DNA of 64,000 nucleotides from Coprobacillaceae bacterium UN01-12pH3A (GCA_027676805.1 JAQENU010000003.1:192265-256264); one strand, 5' to 3'. Shown: positions 52,188-60,750, counted from the stretch's first letter. Notes: generated by a model from the sequence alone, not told the origin. Made by a program: numbers and translations.

Positions 52188-52237
52188 TTTTGTTCGTCGG
52201 TATATATAGTATATACATTTGTTCGTCGATAAGTCAA
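52188..52237 (-). promoter_or_regulatory. Promoter and direct-repeat operator of the RHH gene
   Basis: TTGACT (52,232-52,237) and TATACT (52,208-52,213) are 18 bases apart. TTTGTTCGTCG occurs at 52,189-52,199 and 52,218-52,228, 29 bases apart, one in the spacer and one downstream of the start of transcription. A third GTTCGTCGG lies at 51,960-51,968. Confidence 0.65.
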
Positions 52238-52392
52238 GCGTATTTAGTCGACCTTTTTTCATAATTAATTACCACAACCTACTTTGATTTACTTTTCAAT
52301 GAACTCTCAACACTCAAATAACCATTTTAAAATATGTGACATACTCCCTAAGAGTGTAACGTATTTTTCTACTTCCCTTAATGTTTGGAAAA

Positions 52393-52422
52393 GCCTTATT
52401 CTTTAGGCGCTTTCCATTGTTT
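52393..52422 (-). terminator. Hairpin upstream of the RHH promoter
   Basis: GGAAAGCGCCT and AGGCTTTTCC pair around an AT loop, with AAACATT after it on the minus strand. It follows the recombinase-like gene and probably ends that transcript. The rest of 52,238-52,471 shows two copies of AAATATGTGACA and no gene. Confidence 0.5.
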
Positions 52423-52471
52423 TTAACTTGCTTGTTATAAAAATATGTGACAACTTTTTATTTACTGGAAA

Positions 52472-53157
52472 TCACTTCTTTTTCGATGTTTTTTTCTTGT
52501 TGGTCTTTACGCCTATATAAACACCTTCTCTTGCCTTTTCTACATCGTCTGAATCCCACATAATATAGCGAAGTGTAACATCCGGACTGTCGTGATTATA
52601 TAACCGCATAATCGTCAACACATCTTTGTGATCCGAATAATAACGATAACCAAACGTCTTTCTAAGGCTGTGCATTCCAAACGTGTAATTTATATGTAAC
52701 GCCCTTTTTATGTCTTTGATAATACGATCTGCCTGCTGCCTAGAAATTGCTTTACACGCGCCATCACTGCGCTGTGAAGGGAACATATAATCGTAGTCCG
52801 TTAATTCGTTGCGTTCCACATATGCCCTTATTTCTTCCAGCAATGTTTTATTAAGATTAAATATCTGTGACTTTCCGGTCTTATTCTCCTTTATTTGGAT
52901 ATGCCCATGTACAAGGTCTTTAACACGAAGCTGCAACAGATCCTCTGCCCTAAATGCTGTATTAAATCCAACAAGGACCAACATATAGTTTCGGTCGTAC
53001 TGCCAGTATCTTCCAGCTTGCTCCTTTTTCTCCGCTCTATCGCGTTTTTGAAGCAGGTAGTAGAGTATTTCTTCTATCTGCTCTTTACGCTTTACCGGCT
53101 TAGTTTGTTGCTTTCCTTGTGGTAGTTTTTTTACACGTCTAGCGATAATGCATCCAT
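52472..53157 (-). pseudogene. Second tyrosine recombinase, frameshifted near its start
   Basis: The open part encodes the catalytic domain: FNTAFRAEDLLQLRVKDL (first Arg), HSLRKTFGYRY (His-x-x-Arg with a Lys following), YNHDSPDVTLRYI (His/Tyr region). Upstream the frame stays open through ARRVKKLPQGKQQ but has no ATG; a good ATG at 53,157 begins MDA in another frame and one added base near 53,150 would join them. Either a one-base deletion, an unusual start (ATT) or a start at the internal ATG 52,984. Such Xer-like genes are common in the middle of Bacillota phage genomes and are not the main integrase. Confidence 0.6.
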
Positions 53158-53175
53158 CCTTTCAAAACATCCTTT

Positions 53176-53358
53176 TTAATCTTCATTAATGAAATTTACT
53201 ACATGCTTTTCTAATTCTATCAAAGCATTAACGCTTCTTTTTTCTCCGTTATTGCTTTCGAGTTCTACTTCCACATCTAAGCCAAAATCCCTCATCGTTT
53301 TTTTGATTGCAATAAACGAATGTAAAACCTCTTCTTTCTCTTGCATCTTGTTATTCAT
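53176..53358 (-). CDS. Hypothetical phage protein, about 60 residues
   Basis: Acidic, helical protein starting after GGAGGACAG. It contains RDFGLDVEVELESNNGEKR. Early-operon gene without a recognised family. Confidence 0.5.
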   Translation of the reverse strand: MNNKMQEKEEVLHSFIAIKKTMRDFGLDVEVELESNNGEKRSVNALIELEKHVVNFINED

Positions 53359-53399
53359 CATCTGTCCTCCAACATTTACGCTGTGCTTCCTCAACTTGG

Positions 53400-53789
53400 C
53401 TATTCATTTTTTAAGCACCACTCTTTCCATTGTTCTTTTGTCATATCTTCATTTTCAATGTAATTACTATATTTTTCTAATTGCTCACACGCTTTATCAA
53501 TCGCTTTTTCCATAGCCAAAATAATATTGACATGATTCTTAGTAAAGAACAGATATTCTTTTAATTTGTGATCAATATATTTATTTAGGTTGCTGTTTTC
53601 TTTCTCTAACTTCTTGAAATAACTTTCTAACGGCATCCCCTTTTGTTCTTCTAAATCCTCTAGCTTGCCTAACTTATTGCAAGCGACTTTAAACATATCC
53701 ATTAATATTTTTTTGGCATCAAGATCGTTATTTGCTTCTATATCTAGTGCATAAATATCTTTGCCATTTTTAATTGTTAATCTTTCCAT
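53400..53789 (-). CDS. Hypothetical phage protein, 129 residues
   Basis: The start at 53,789 overlaps the preceding stop (TGATG). Helical, coiled-coil-like middle (YFKKLEKENSNLNKYIDHK). No known family. Part of the early operon. Confidence 0.6.
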   Translation of the reverse strand: MERLTIKNGKDIYALDIEANNDLDAKKILMDMFKVACNKLGKLEDLEEQKGMPLESYFKKLEKENSNLNKYIDHKLKEYLFFTKNHVNIILAMEKAIDKACEQLEKYSNYIENEDMTKEQWKEWCLKNE

Positions 53790-54058
53790 CAGTCGTCGCT
53801 CCAATCTAATGCTTGCCCACATTCTGGACAAAAATTGTAATAACTACCAACTTGAACTTTACAGCCGGCAGGGCAACACACTTTTATATATTCAGGTTCT
53901 CCCTCGTCTTCATAGTGTCTTTCTATTGGTTTCTTAGGTGTTGCTTTATCAACCAATTCTTGTAAGGTATTGACATAATGATTTATTTCATCTTGATAAG
54001 TAATTTCATTATCGGTTTGTATTGCGAGTAAATCTAGCGCTTCTTGATATTTATTCAT
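53789..54058 (-). CDS. Zinc-ribbon phage protein, 89 residues
   Basis: A helical N-terminus and a C-terminal zinc ribbon with CCPAGC and CPECGQ pairs. Typical of small phage early proteins. Its start overlaps the end of the previous gene by eight bases. Confidence 0.65.
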   Translation of the reverse strand: MNKYQEALDLLAIQTDNEITYQDEINHYVNTLQELVDKATPKKPIERHYEDEGEPEYIKVCCPAGCKVQVGSYYNFCPECGQALDWSDD

Positions 54059-54521
54059 TCTCTTTTACCTCTCTTGGATAGAAACGGTCTTCTTCAAATT
54101 CAATTGCTTGCCATGATATAAATACTTGTTTGTTTTTATCATGATAACGATATTCACAATCTTTTTTACTTAAAATAACTATAATTGGAATATATTCTTT
54201 TTCTTTTTTATCCCAAACACACAAACCTTTTTTTAAATCCATAAATTTATAGGGTTTGTTCAAATAAATATTCTGTAATTCTTCAGTGCTGTTTACACCG
54301 AAATGCTCACATAAATTTCTTACAATCATTTTATTCGCGTGTTCTGAATCTTTTAATTCAAAGTACTCTTTAGTAAGTTGTTCTAAAGTATAGAAGCTAT
54401 ATAAATCTTTTATTTTGCTATGATTTTCATAGCAAATATTGCCATCGGAATCATCGTCATAAATTTCTAATCCTTCAAGTTCACTTAGCGCTTCTCTACA
54501 TTCTTTTTCAGTTAGTTTCAT
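54051..54521 (-). CDS. Hypothetical phage protein, 156 residues
   Basis: Acidic N-terminal half and a C-terminal part with short strands (KKGLCVWDKKEKEYIPIIVIL) that could form a small beta module. Overlaps its neighbours by four and eight bases in a tight early operon. No family recognised. Confidence 0.55.
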   Translation of the reverse strand: MKLTEKECREALSELEGLEIYDDDSDGNICYENHSKIKDLYSFYTLEQLTKEYFELKDSEHANKMIVRNLCEHFGVNSTEELQNIYLNKPYKFMDLKKGLCVWDKKEKEYIPIIVILSKKDCEYRYHDKNKQVFISWQAIEFEEDRFYPREVKENE

Positions 54522-54865
54522 TCTCTTTTACCTCTTATATCAATTTTATTTATTTCTTTCACAAGCAAATTGTGATCATCGACATAATGATTAGCAAATA
54601 TCTTTCTTGGATTGTTTTTATAGAATTCTTTCATATGTGGAAGATTGTCGTTTACTGCATCAAATACGATTCCCTGACTCCTACAATACAGCAAGGCTTT
54701 TGTTAAGTGAGTACCCTCTCTCATTGTGTTAAGAATAATGTAATGACCATTACTTTTAACTTTCCTAATCAGATCGATTACCGCTTCTATGGGTTCGCCT
54801 ATATTTGGAAATGAATTCGTTACTATCGTTCCATCAAAATCAAAAGCATAAATTAATTTTTCCAT
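54518..54865 (-). CDS. HAD-superfamily phage hydrolase
   Basis: The 115-residue protein starts with the HAD motif FDFDGTIV and continues with YIILNTMREG (motif II threonine region) and a late HYVDDHNL (motif IV). It is a short phosphatase-like protein seen in phages, perhaps acting on nucleotides. The catalytic first aspartate pair is intact. Confidence 0.8.
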   Translation of the reverse strand: MEKLIYAFDFDGTIVTNSFPNIGEPIEAVIDLIRKVKSNGHYIILNTMREGTHLTKALLYCRSQGIVFDAVNDNLPHMKEFYKNNPRKIFANHYVDDHNLLVKEINKIDIRGKRE

Positions 54866-54871
54866 CTTTAA

Positions 54872-55060
54872 TCACCTTACTTTCGTTATTAATAAATTTT
54901 TAAATCTACTCATTGAGATATCATCCTTGTTACTCTTTTTATCTTTGATAGTTACATATTCCGTACCATTATCATTTTTTACATCAACTATTTCAAATTC
55001 AAAACCGTTTATATCACTTATAAATTTGCTTCCGATTTGTATATCATCTTCTTTTATCAT
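54872..55060 (-). CDS. Hypothetical phage protein, 62 residues
   Basis: A small beta-rich protein (FISDINGFEFEIVDV, EYVTIKDKK) with a good site AAGGTG. No family recognised. Confidence 0.55.
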   Translation of the reverse strand: MIKEDDIQIGSKFISDINGFEFEIVDVKNDNGTEYVTIKDKKSNKDDISMSRFKNLLITKVR

Positions 55061-55092
55061 TTATTTCACCTTCTTTAAAATAGAAATCTATT

Positions 55093-55896
55093 TCATTCAT
55101 CTAATTCACCAATATCAAATAATGTTGGTTGTGGAAGATAGTTCATATATAAACATTCCGTTCTTTTCCCTCTTTCAGCTGCTGTCACGATCGTTTCCTT
55201 ATGCCACCCAGCTAGTTCCTTGCTATAGATTTCTTCGTCATAGCAACTTATAAGCACTTTTCCTTTATGTGCTTTAAGAGTTTGCAATAACGCTATATGC
55301 TGTGAATCCGTCATATCGTGCTTATAAAGATGTTCTTTTCTTGTGCTAAGTACATAAGGCGGGTCACAATAAATAAACACATCCTCATTGTTGTATTTTT
55401 GGATTATGTTGATTGCATCGGAATTTTCGATAATCGCATTCTTTAGCCTAGAAGCTGCAAACTGCATCGTTTCCGGTAATCTATCCCATGTTTTACATTT
55501 ATTAGAACTTGTTTTACTTTTTGACCTTCTAAACCCGCTTTGATAAACGGCAGAATTTCCAATACCAAACCAACAACGAATCGCAAATTTTCTTGCCTTT
55601 TCTATGTCACTATCATCTGCCACAAGCAGCCTTGAATTTTTATATTCTTTAACGGAGAATGGTGTAAACGTTATGCTATCAATTAAAGGATCCGGATCAT
55701 CCCTTAATACTTTAAAAAAATTATAAATATCTTCGTCTATATCATTTACAACTTCAATTTTCGCAGGCTTTTTTTCAAAATAAATCGTGCCGGAACCAAA
55801 GAACGGTTCTAAATAGGTACTGTGTTCCGGAATAAATGATATAATCCATTTTTTTATTAATTGCTTTGATCCTGGATAATTTAACAAGGTATTCAA
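55093..55896 (-). CDS. D12-class adenine-N6 DNA methyltransferase (Dam-like)
   Basis: The 267-residue protein has the Dam order: LLNYPGSKQLIKKWI (motif X), YLEPFFGSGTIYFEKKP (motif I), EVVNDIDEDIYNFF and the catalytic IYCDPPYVLS (motif IV). It methylates adenine, perhaps GATC-like sites, and may protect phage DNA. Starts with TTG after AGGTG and overlaps the small gene before it by four bases. Confidence 0.9.
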   Translation of the reverse strand: MNTLLNYPGSKQLIKKWIISFIPEHSTYLEPFFGSGTIYFEKKPAKIEVVNDIDEDIYNFFKVLRDDPDPLIDSITFTPFSVKEYKNSRLLVADDSDIEKARKFAIRCWFGIGNSAVYQSGFRRSKSKTSSNKCKTWDRLPETMQFAASRLKNAIIENSDAINIIQKYNNEDVFIYCDPPYVLSTRKEHLYKHDMTDSQHIALLQTLKAHKGKVLISCYDEEIYSKELAGWHKETIVTAAERGKRTECLYMNYLPQPTLFDIGELDE

Positions 55897-56000
55897 TTTT
55901 TCACCTTCTTTTCTTCTTTCAGCAATCTTTTTTCTAAGTCTCTTTTTCTATAAGGACTTTTAGTTTTTGTAAGTTGCTCTTTACATTCTTTTATAGTCAT
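55893..56000 (-). CDS. Small basic phage protein, 35 residues
   Basis: A short lysine-rich frame (TIKECKEQLTKTKSPYRKRD) exactly filling the space between two methyltransferase genes, with four-base overlaps at both ends (ATGA and TTGA). Tight coupling supports it as real. Confidence 0.55.
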   Translation of the reverse strand: MTIKECKEQLTKTKSPYRKRDLEKRLLKEEKKVKN

Positions 56001-56761
56001 TTCCCTAACTCCTCGAAATCTGTAAAAATACTTGTTTGTCCGTCTGCAGTAATGCCGTTAATACGGCCAACAGCGATTTTATGCCACTTTGTATTATTTT
56101 CTATCCCAATAAAATCGAACCCATTAATTTTAGCCGCTTCGCAAGTCGTTCCGCTTCCACAAAATGGATCTAAAACGATTTCTCCGGATTTTAAGACATG
56201 TTTTAAATGTTGTTCTACTTGTTTAATAGGTTTTATAGTTGGGTGTTTGTATAATTCTTTATCAGCTTTATTTATTTGACTAATATAAAATTTTGATTTT
56301 AATTTTATTCCATCATTGACACGTACATTTTTTTCACGAAAATATAAACAATATTCTATATCCGAGAGCCAACTATTATTCGCTAAAGGGACTGGATTTG
56401 TTTTACACCAAACTAATATTTCATATCGACACCCCTTATTGGTAAAGTAATTCATAATGTCTAATATTTGACTTTTGCTACACCAAATAAAGATATTAAT
56501 TTTTTTCATCACCCTAATAAATTCATCTAAAATTTTATAATTTATCCCATTGCTAATAACATCGATTGATTCGTTCATAAGCCGATGAAACCTTATTCCA
56601 CATTCATTGTTACATTTTCCATACGATTCAAATAGATATGGAATATCGGTGTAAATGCAATCGATTGTATTATCCGGAATATTCTTTATTAGTTCGTAAG
56701 AATCTCCTAGTACAATCGTGTTTAAGTGTTGTTCTAACCATTTATTTTTTATATTCTCCAT
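55997..56761 (-). CDS. DNA methyltransferase (N4/N6 type)
   Basis: A 254-residue beta-class enzyme: catalytic motif TDIPYLFES (TDPPY type with Ile in place of the first Pro), and C-terminal motif LDPFCGSGTTCEAAKINGFDFIGIENN. The IPY form is unusual and may change base preference. No restriction endonuclease lies nearby, so it is an orphan methyltransferase. Confidence 0.85.
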   Translation of the reverse strand: MENIKNKWLEQHLNTIVLGDSYELIKNIPDNTIDCIYTDIPYLFESYGKCNNECGIRFHRLMNESIDVISNGINYKILDEFIRVMKKINIFIWCSKSQILDIMNYFTNKGCRYEILVWCKTNPVPLANNSWLSDIEYCLYFREKNVRVNDGIKLKSKFYISQINKADKELYKHPTIKPIKQVEQHLKHVLKSGEIVLDPFCGSGTTCEAAKINGFDFIGIENNTKWHKIAVGRINGITADGQTSIFTDFEELGK

Positions 56762-56785
56762 TCTGTTCCCCCAAGCAAAGGCGGA

Positions 56786-57037
56786 TTAGTCCGCCAATGC
56801 TAATAATTCTTGTGGGGTCCAAGCCTTTCCGCTTTCCCACGTTACTGCTGTTAATATTTCTTTATCAAGTTCAAAAAAACGATTTCGCAAATCAGTTGGA
56901 TCAGTTTCCCACTCTCCTAAATCATTTTTTGTTGGCATCACAATAGACATAAATAGGCGTCCGTTTTTATCTCTTGTGAAAAATACATCATCTTTAAAAC
57001 TGCTTAAAAAATCCTTGTCTTTTTGATTTAATGGCAT
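56786..57037 (-). CDS. Hypothetical phage protein, 83 residues
   Basis: Acidic protein with FFTRDKNGRLFMSIV and a helical end. Located between the XRE gene and methyltransferase gene. No family recognised. Confidence 0.55.
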   Translation of the reverse strand: MPLNQKDKDFLSSFKDDVFFTRDKNGRLFMSIVMPTKNDLGEWETDPTDLRNRFFELDKEILTAVTWESGKAWTPQELLALAD

Positions 57038-57069
57038 ATATTGCCCTCCTTTTTACAAGCCTATTATTG

Positions 57070-57429
57070 TCATTTTAAAGTATTGTTATGCCTTAAATCC
57101 GTTAGAAACTCTACTCTTTCAGAAATCCGGATTTGATCATCTCTGCTTAATGTTCTAATTTTCTTAAACAAATCCATTTCTTCCAGTGTAATGTGCATAC
57201 ATAACTTTTTAGGATCATAGCTTTCGCTTTTTGTTTTTCCCATTAGATAATCTATAGACACATCTAATCTTTCCGCTATAGCTGCCAACACATCAGCTTT
57301 AGGCATATTCGTGCCATGCTCATATTTAGATAACATTGATTTGGTTATCCCAACAGACTTTGCCAATGCAATTTGCCTAATATCTTGTTGGTCTCTTAAA
57401 TTAACAATCCTTTTACCTAATTCATTCAT
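57070..57429 (-). CDS. XRE family regulator in the early operon
   Basis: A 119-residue protein with a full HTH_3 (residues 6-60: RIVNLRDQQDIRQIALAKSV, GITKSMLSKYEHGTNMPK). It lies directly downstream of dnaB on the same strand, unlike the divergent CI-like repressor, so it may be a Cro-like or middle-gene regulator. Confidence 0.85.
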   Translation of the reverse strand: MNELGKRIVNLRDQQDIRQIALAKSVGITKSMLSKYEHGTNMPKADVLAAIAERLDVSIDYLMGKTKSESYDPKKLCMHITLEEMDLFKKIRTLSRDDQIRISERVEFLTDLRHNNTLK

Positions 57430-57440
57430 TGTTTTTTCTC

Positions 57441-58730
57441 CTATGTTCTTATATCTTTATGTGTATAATCTACTTCTTTAAATAAAGTGTGATCCTTATA
57501 AAAATAAAATTCACAGATGCCCGTTTTCCCATTTCTGACCTTTGCTAAATTTACTTTTGTTAAAGATGGCGATCCAGTATCCTCTTTCTGATAATCATCA
57601 CGATGCATTAACATGATGATATCTGCATCCTGTTCTATGCTACCACTATCACGAAGATCACTCATTTTCGGCTCTGTATCTGCTGTTCGACTTAGCTGAC
57701 TTAGGGCAATAATTGGCACTTTCAATTCTGCTGCCATTAGTTTTAAATCTCTTGATATTTCACTTGTCGCTTCATAGCGGCTCATATTATTTCTGCTTGG
57801 CTTCATTAATTGCAAGTAATCAATCACGATCAAGCCTAGGTTTTTGGTTCGCTTCATATTCACACATTTTTCTTTAATGTCTGCGACTTTTGTCGTCGTT
57901 CCATCATCGATCCAAATTTTATATTGTTGGCTTAACTCGGCGATTTTTGATAGCTGTTCGGGTTCTTTTCTTACAATGTTCCCGTTTTTAATTTCTTCAT
58001 GGCTTATATGTCCGATATTACTCATTACCCTATAGGCTATTTGGCTTCCGGACATTTCCAAGCTAAAGAATGCGACATCGAAGTTATTTTGCCGGCTTGC
58101 CTTCATAGCAAGATTCATTGCGAACGCTGTCTTTCCGACCGAAGGACGAGCGCCGATAATCACCAAAGCTGATTCATCGATTCCGTGTGTTTTTAAATCG
58201 ATGTTTAAGTATCCGGTTCTAATATCTTTTTTACCTTGTCCTCTTGCGATTGCGTTTACCTCTGCAATGTTTTGGTTTATAACATCTTGCAATGGGACTA
58301 AAGAAGAACGTGTCTGTGTCACACTTTGTTCCACAAATCCGGTAAAGCGATACGCATAATCTCGAAGATCTTCCACCTCATTATTTTCAATATCAGTCAT
58401 TACTTTTTTACATGCACGAATTAATTTTCGTTTCGATGTATTCTCTTTTAAAATTTTGATATAATGATCGACCATTCCCGTTGTAGCAACTGCGCCGGAT
58501 AGATCCATCAGTATCATAATATCTAAGGTCTTGTCTTTTTCGTACGTGGTTACCGGATCAACCGGCACATGTTGTTTAAGCATATCACTCACCACATTAA
58601 ATATTTTTTGATGGATTTCATCATAAAAATCTTCTGATACTAATTTTAAAAATTTTACCGCCACCTCTTGATAATCGTAGAGTAACGCCCCTAATACTTC
58701 TCTCTCCGCTTCTATGTTGCAAGGAATCAT
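57441..58730 (-). CDS. dnaB: Replicative DNA helicase DnaB
   Basis: The 429-residue DnaB-type helicase has the N-terminal collar domain, Walker A GARPSVGKTAFAMN, Walker B LIVIDYLQLM and LSQLSRTADTEPKMSDLRDSG with IEQDADIIMLM. It unwinds the phage fork; a helicase loader could not be seen, so loading may depend on the host or on the initiator upstream. Its start overlaps that gene by four bases. Confidence 0.93.
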   Translation of the reverse strand: MIPCNIEAEREVLGALLYDYQEVAVKFLKLVSEDFYDEIHQKIFNVVSDMLKQHVPVDPVTTYEKDKTLDIMILMDLSGAVATTGMVDHYIKILKENTSKRKLIRACKKVMTDIENNEVEDLRDYAYRFTGFVEQSVTQTRSSLVPLQDVINQNIAEVNAIARGQGKKDIRTGYLNIDLKTHGIDESALVIIGARPSVGKTAFAMNLAMKASRQNNFDVAFFSLEMSGSQIAYRVMSNIGHISHEEIKNGNIVRKEPEQLSKIAELSQQYKIWIDDGTTTKVADIKEKCVNMKRTKNLGLIVIDYLQLMKPSRNNMSRYEATSEISRDLKLMAAELKVPIIALSQLSRTADTEPKMSDLRDSGSIEQDADIIMLMHRDDYQKEDTGSPSLTKVNLAKVRNGKTGICEFYFYKDHTLFKEVDYTHKDIRT

Positions 58731-59377
58731 GTTAAATAATCTCCTAATTCTTCTATGCTAGGTGCTTTATGCTCTTTATTAGGTACATCTTCTGTTTTTA
58801 CTTCCGGATGATCTTTTCTATACCAATTCAAGATCGTGGCATAATGGTTTTTATACTTCTTACCAGTGCCTTCCATATATCCGCTTAACCGTTCGATATA
58901 ATAAAGCATATTTCGCTCTTTCAACTTGTTGTATTGTTCTTCTGTAAGCTGTACATTTTTAAATTCTCCGTGCAATATATATATATATTTATTATTATAT
59001 TTATTATTGGGTGTCATTTTGATACCAGTTTCAGTATCATTTTGATACTGGTTTGGAATGCCAAAAATTCGCTCATTTATGAGATCAATATTTACTTTAT
59101 AAGAACGTCGCTGATGATAATTTTCTTTAAAAATTAATTTCGCATCTGTCAAATCTTGAAGAGTTCTGATAACCGTAGCACGAGAAATATTGACTAAATT
59201 TGATAAATAATTCAAGCTGCCATTAAAGCAACTTTTCCCATCTTGACTAAAGCCATATATTGCCGCATAAATAAGCAACTTATTTCCTTTCAGTTCAAAC
59301 TTTCTAATCATCCAGTCAAATATCAAGACATAATTATTCTGATAACGATTTTCATCGTTTTTTTTCATATCACTCAT
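58727..59377 (-). CDS. Phage replication initiator-like protein (winged helix plus DnaD-like tail)
   Basis: The 216-residue protein has a winged-helix domain (about 25-90: NKLLIYAAIYGFSQDGKS, LSNLVNISRATVIRTLQDL) and a C-terminal motif KNHYATILNWYRKD that is typical of DnaD-like and phage replication proteins. Located directly before dnaB. It probably binds the phage origin and recruits DnaB. Confidence 0.8.
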   Translation of the reverse strand: MSDMKKNDENRYQNNYVLIFDWMIRKFELKGNKLLIYAAIYGFSQDGKSCFNGSLNYLSNLVNISRATVIRTLQDLTDAKLIFKENYHQRRSYKVNIDLINERIFGIPNQYQNDTETGIKMTPNNKYNNKYIYILHGEFKNVQLTEEQYNKLKERNMLYYIERLSGYMEGTGKKYKNHYATILNWYRKDHPEVKTEDVPNKEHKAPSIEELGDYLT

Positions 59378-59778
59378 TCAAATACCACCATTCGAAATGT
59401 ATTATCAGAAGGAATATCATTTATGTGATTCACTTTTCTAATGGCTACACTAATCTTTTTATTTTTAATTGTTTTTAACGTTTCAATTAGTTTTTTATCC
59501 ATAGTTTGTGTTCCCATAAATGTGCAATTTATATATATCTGACAAATATCTCCGGTATAAATTTCTTCACCGCCAACAGTGCAAAAATCCGTCTTTTTTG
59601 GTTTAAGTCTTTCGCTTTCTGCGAGTTGTTCTAAGGCACATCTTGCCCCTTTAATAAAGTCCATTTTAATGTTTTGAGGGAACGTATAATATCCTTCCCC
59701 GGTTTTTTCTCCGTTTTCTACCATATTACAATAAACAGTTTTTCCAGCTGCATAAATTTCAATTTGTTTATTATTCAT
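59374..59778 (-). CDS. Hypothetical phage protein, 134 residues
   Basis: Starts after GGAGGAAAGCAA. Contains FPQNIKMDFIKGARCAL and CTVGGEEIYTGDICQI. No named family; overlaps the replication initiator by four bases (ATGA). Confidence 0.55.
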   Translation of the reverse strand: MNNKQIEIYAAGKTVYCNMVENGEKTGEGYYTFPQNIKMDFIKGARCALEQLAESERLKPKKTDFCTVGGEEIYTGDICQIYINCTFMGTQTMDKKLIETLKTIKNKKISVAIRKVNHINDIPSDNTFRMVVFE

Positions 59779-59789
59779 TTGCTTTCCTC

Positions 59790-59945
59790 CTAATATCCCA
59801 AAATAACGGTATTAATGCCGAGTACGATTGCTATCGCTATAAGAATAACGATCATAATACCTTCTATTTCTTTTATTCCTTCCACGCCTAATAAAGCAAG
59901 GAATATTAAACTTTCTAGTAATGTTCCGATACACAAATAAACCAT
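59790..59945 (-). CDS. Small membrane protein, 51 residues
   Basis: The frame starts after TTAGGAG (spacing long) and encodes two membrane segments (LIFLALLGV and IMIVILIAIAIVLGINTVIL) around a short KEIEG turn. It ends 12 bases before the next gene's start. It competes with an overlapping frame starting at 60,042; the hydrophobic pattern favours this one. Confidence 0.5.
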   Translation of the reverse strand: MVYLCIGTLLESLIFLALLGVEGIKEIEGIMIVILIAIAIVLGINTVILGY

Positions 59946-60042
59946 AATGCTTTAAACTCCTAAAATTTATTTTATTTAAGATTGCTGTTATTAAAAGTAC
60001 AGCCGCTACAAAGAAGATCAATAAGCATTGTGCATCATTCAT
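59812..60042 (-). CDS. Overlapping small frame with N-terminal membrane segment
   Basis: A 76-residue frame that starts by overlapping the previous gene by eight bases. Residues 7-22 (LLIFFVAAVLLITAIL) form a membrane segment, but the arginine-rich second half overlaps the 51-residue gene and looks like out-of-frame reading. Possibly only the first part is genuine. Confidence 0.3.
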   Translation of the reverse strand: MNDAQCLLIFFVAAVLLITAILNKINFRSLKHYGLFVYRNITRKFNIPCFIRRGRNKRNRRYYDRYSYSDSNRTRH

Positions 60043-60352
60043 CTTTATCGATTCTTTCTACATATTCACACGCTTCTTTAATGGCTAAGGCTAAGTTTTT
60101 CCCTACATCGAAAGCAAAATCTTTTCTCCAATTTTCCATTTGCATAAAAGCATTTGCTAATCTCTCCGCATTGTAAAAAGTATCCCAACTATATTCAGAT
60201 AAATCTGTAGAAACTCCAAAATTTGGAATACAGCAGTACCCCCCACTTCTATATTGACCGCAAATAATTTGGAAATTAAAACCCGCATAATTAATCGATA
60301 TATAAAGCGGCGCTTCCATTGGTTCTATTTTATCTATTGTTGCATTTTCCAT
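60035..60352 (-). CDS. Hypothetical phage protein, about 105 residues
   Basis: Start at 60,352 after GGAGGAAAAA. Beta-rich N-terminal half (LYISINYAGFNFQII, GGYCCIPNFGV) and a helical C-terminus. Overlaps the next small frame by eight bases. No family recognised. Confidence 0.55.
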   Translation of the reverse strand: MENATIDKIEPMEAPLYISINYAGFNFQIICGQYRSGGYCCIPNFGVSTDLSEYSWDTFYNAERLANAFMQMENWRKDFAFDVGKNLALAIKEACEYVERIDKDE

Positions 60353-60379
60353 TTTACTTTTTCCTCCGTTTTTTAATCT

Positions 60380-60463
60380 TTGACTTTTCGGGAGCAACCT
60401 CTTATAATATGTATGGTGTATATTTTAAGAAAGGCTCCCTAGTTTTAACTAGAGAGCTTTTTT
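60380..60463 (+). ncRNA. Strong promoter followed by a 49-nt hairpin RNA
   Basis: TTGACT (60,380-60,385) and perfect TATAAT (60,403-60,408) are 17 bases apart. About 20 bases after the predicted start (60,415) a terminator forms: GCTCCCTAGTT with AACTAGAGAGC, one mismatch, then six Ts. No gene fits between. It runs against the early operon and could be an antisense or decoy RNA. Confidence 0.45.
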
Positions 60464-60480
60464 CATGCCTAAAATCATTT

Positions 60481-60750
60481 TTATAAAATAATTGTATTTG
60501 GGTCATTTTTAAGTTCCTCTAGTTGTTCTTCTGTATAGAAATAGTTGCTTGTGTCTATTCCTCTTGCTTCGTGTTGTTTTGCAATTTCGTTGATTGTATC
60601 AAATAGATTTATAACTGCTTCCCGGCTTGGTGTTGCCGGGTGATGTGTAATAATCTTTGTATTACCGATCATGTATTTCCTTGTTTTAGGATATTTCTTT
60701 TTATCTATATAACGATTGTCTTTTGGATCGTCTCTAGGATCAATCGGCAT
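60481..60750 (-). CDS. Hypothetical phage protein, 89 residues
   Basis: Starts at 60,750 after AGGGGGTGA. Very charged N-terminus (PIDPRDDPKDNRYIDKKK), then HHPATPSREAVINLF and an acidic end (EEQLEELKNDP). No family recognised. Confidence 0.55.
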   Translation of the reverse strand: MPIDPRDDPKDNRYIDKKKYPKTRKYMIGNTKIITHHPATPSREAVINLFDTINEIAKQHEARGIDTSNYFYTEEQLEELKNDPNTIIL

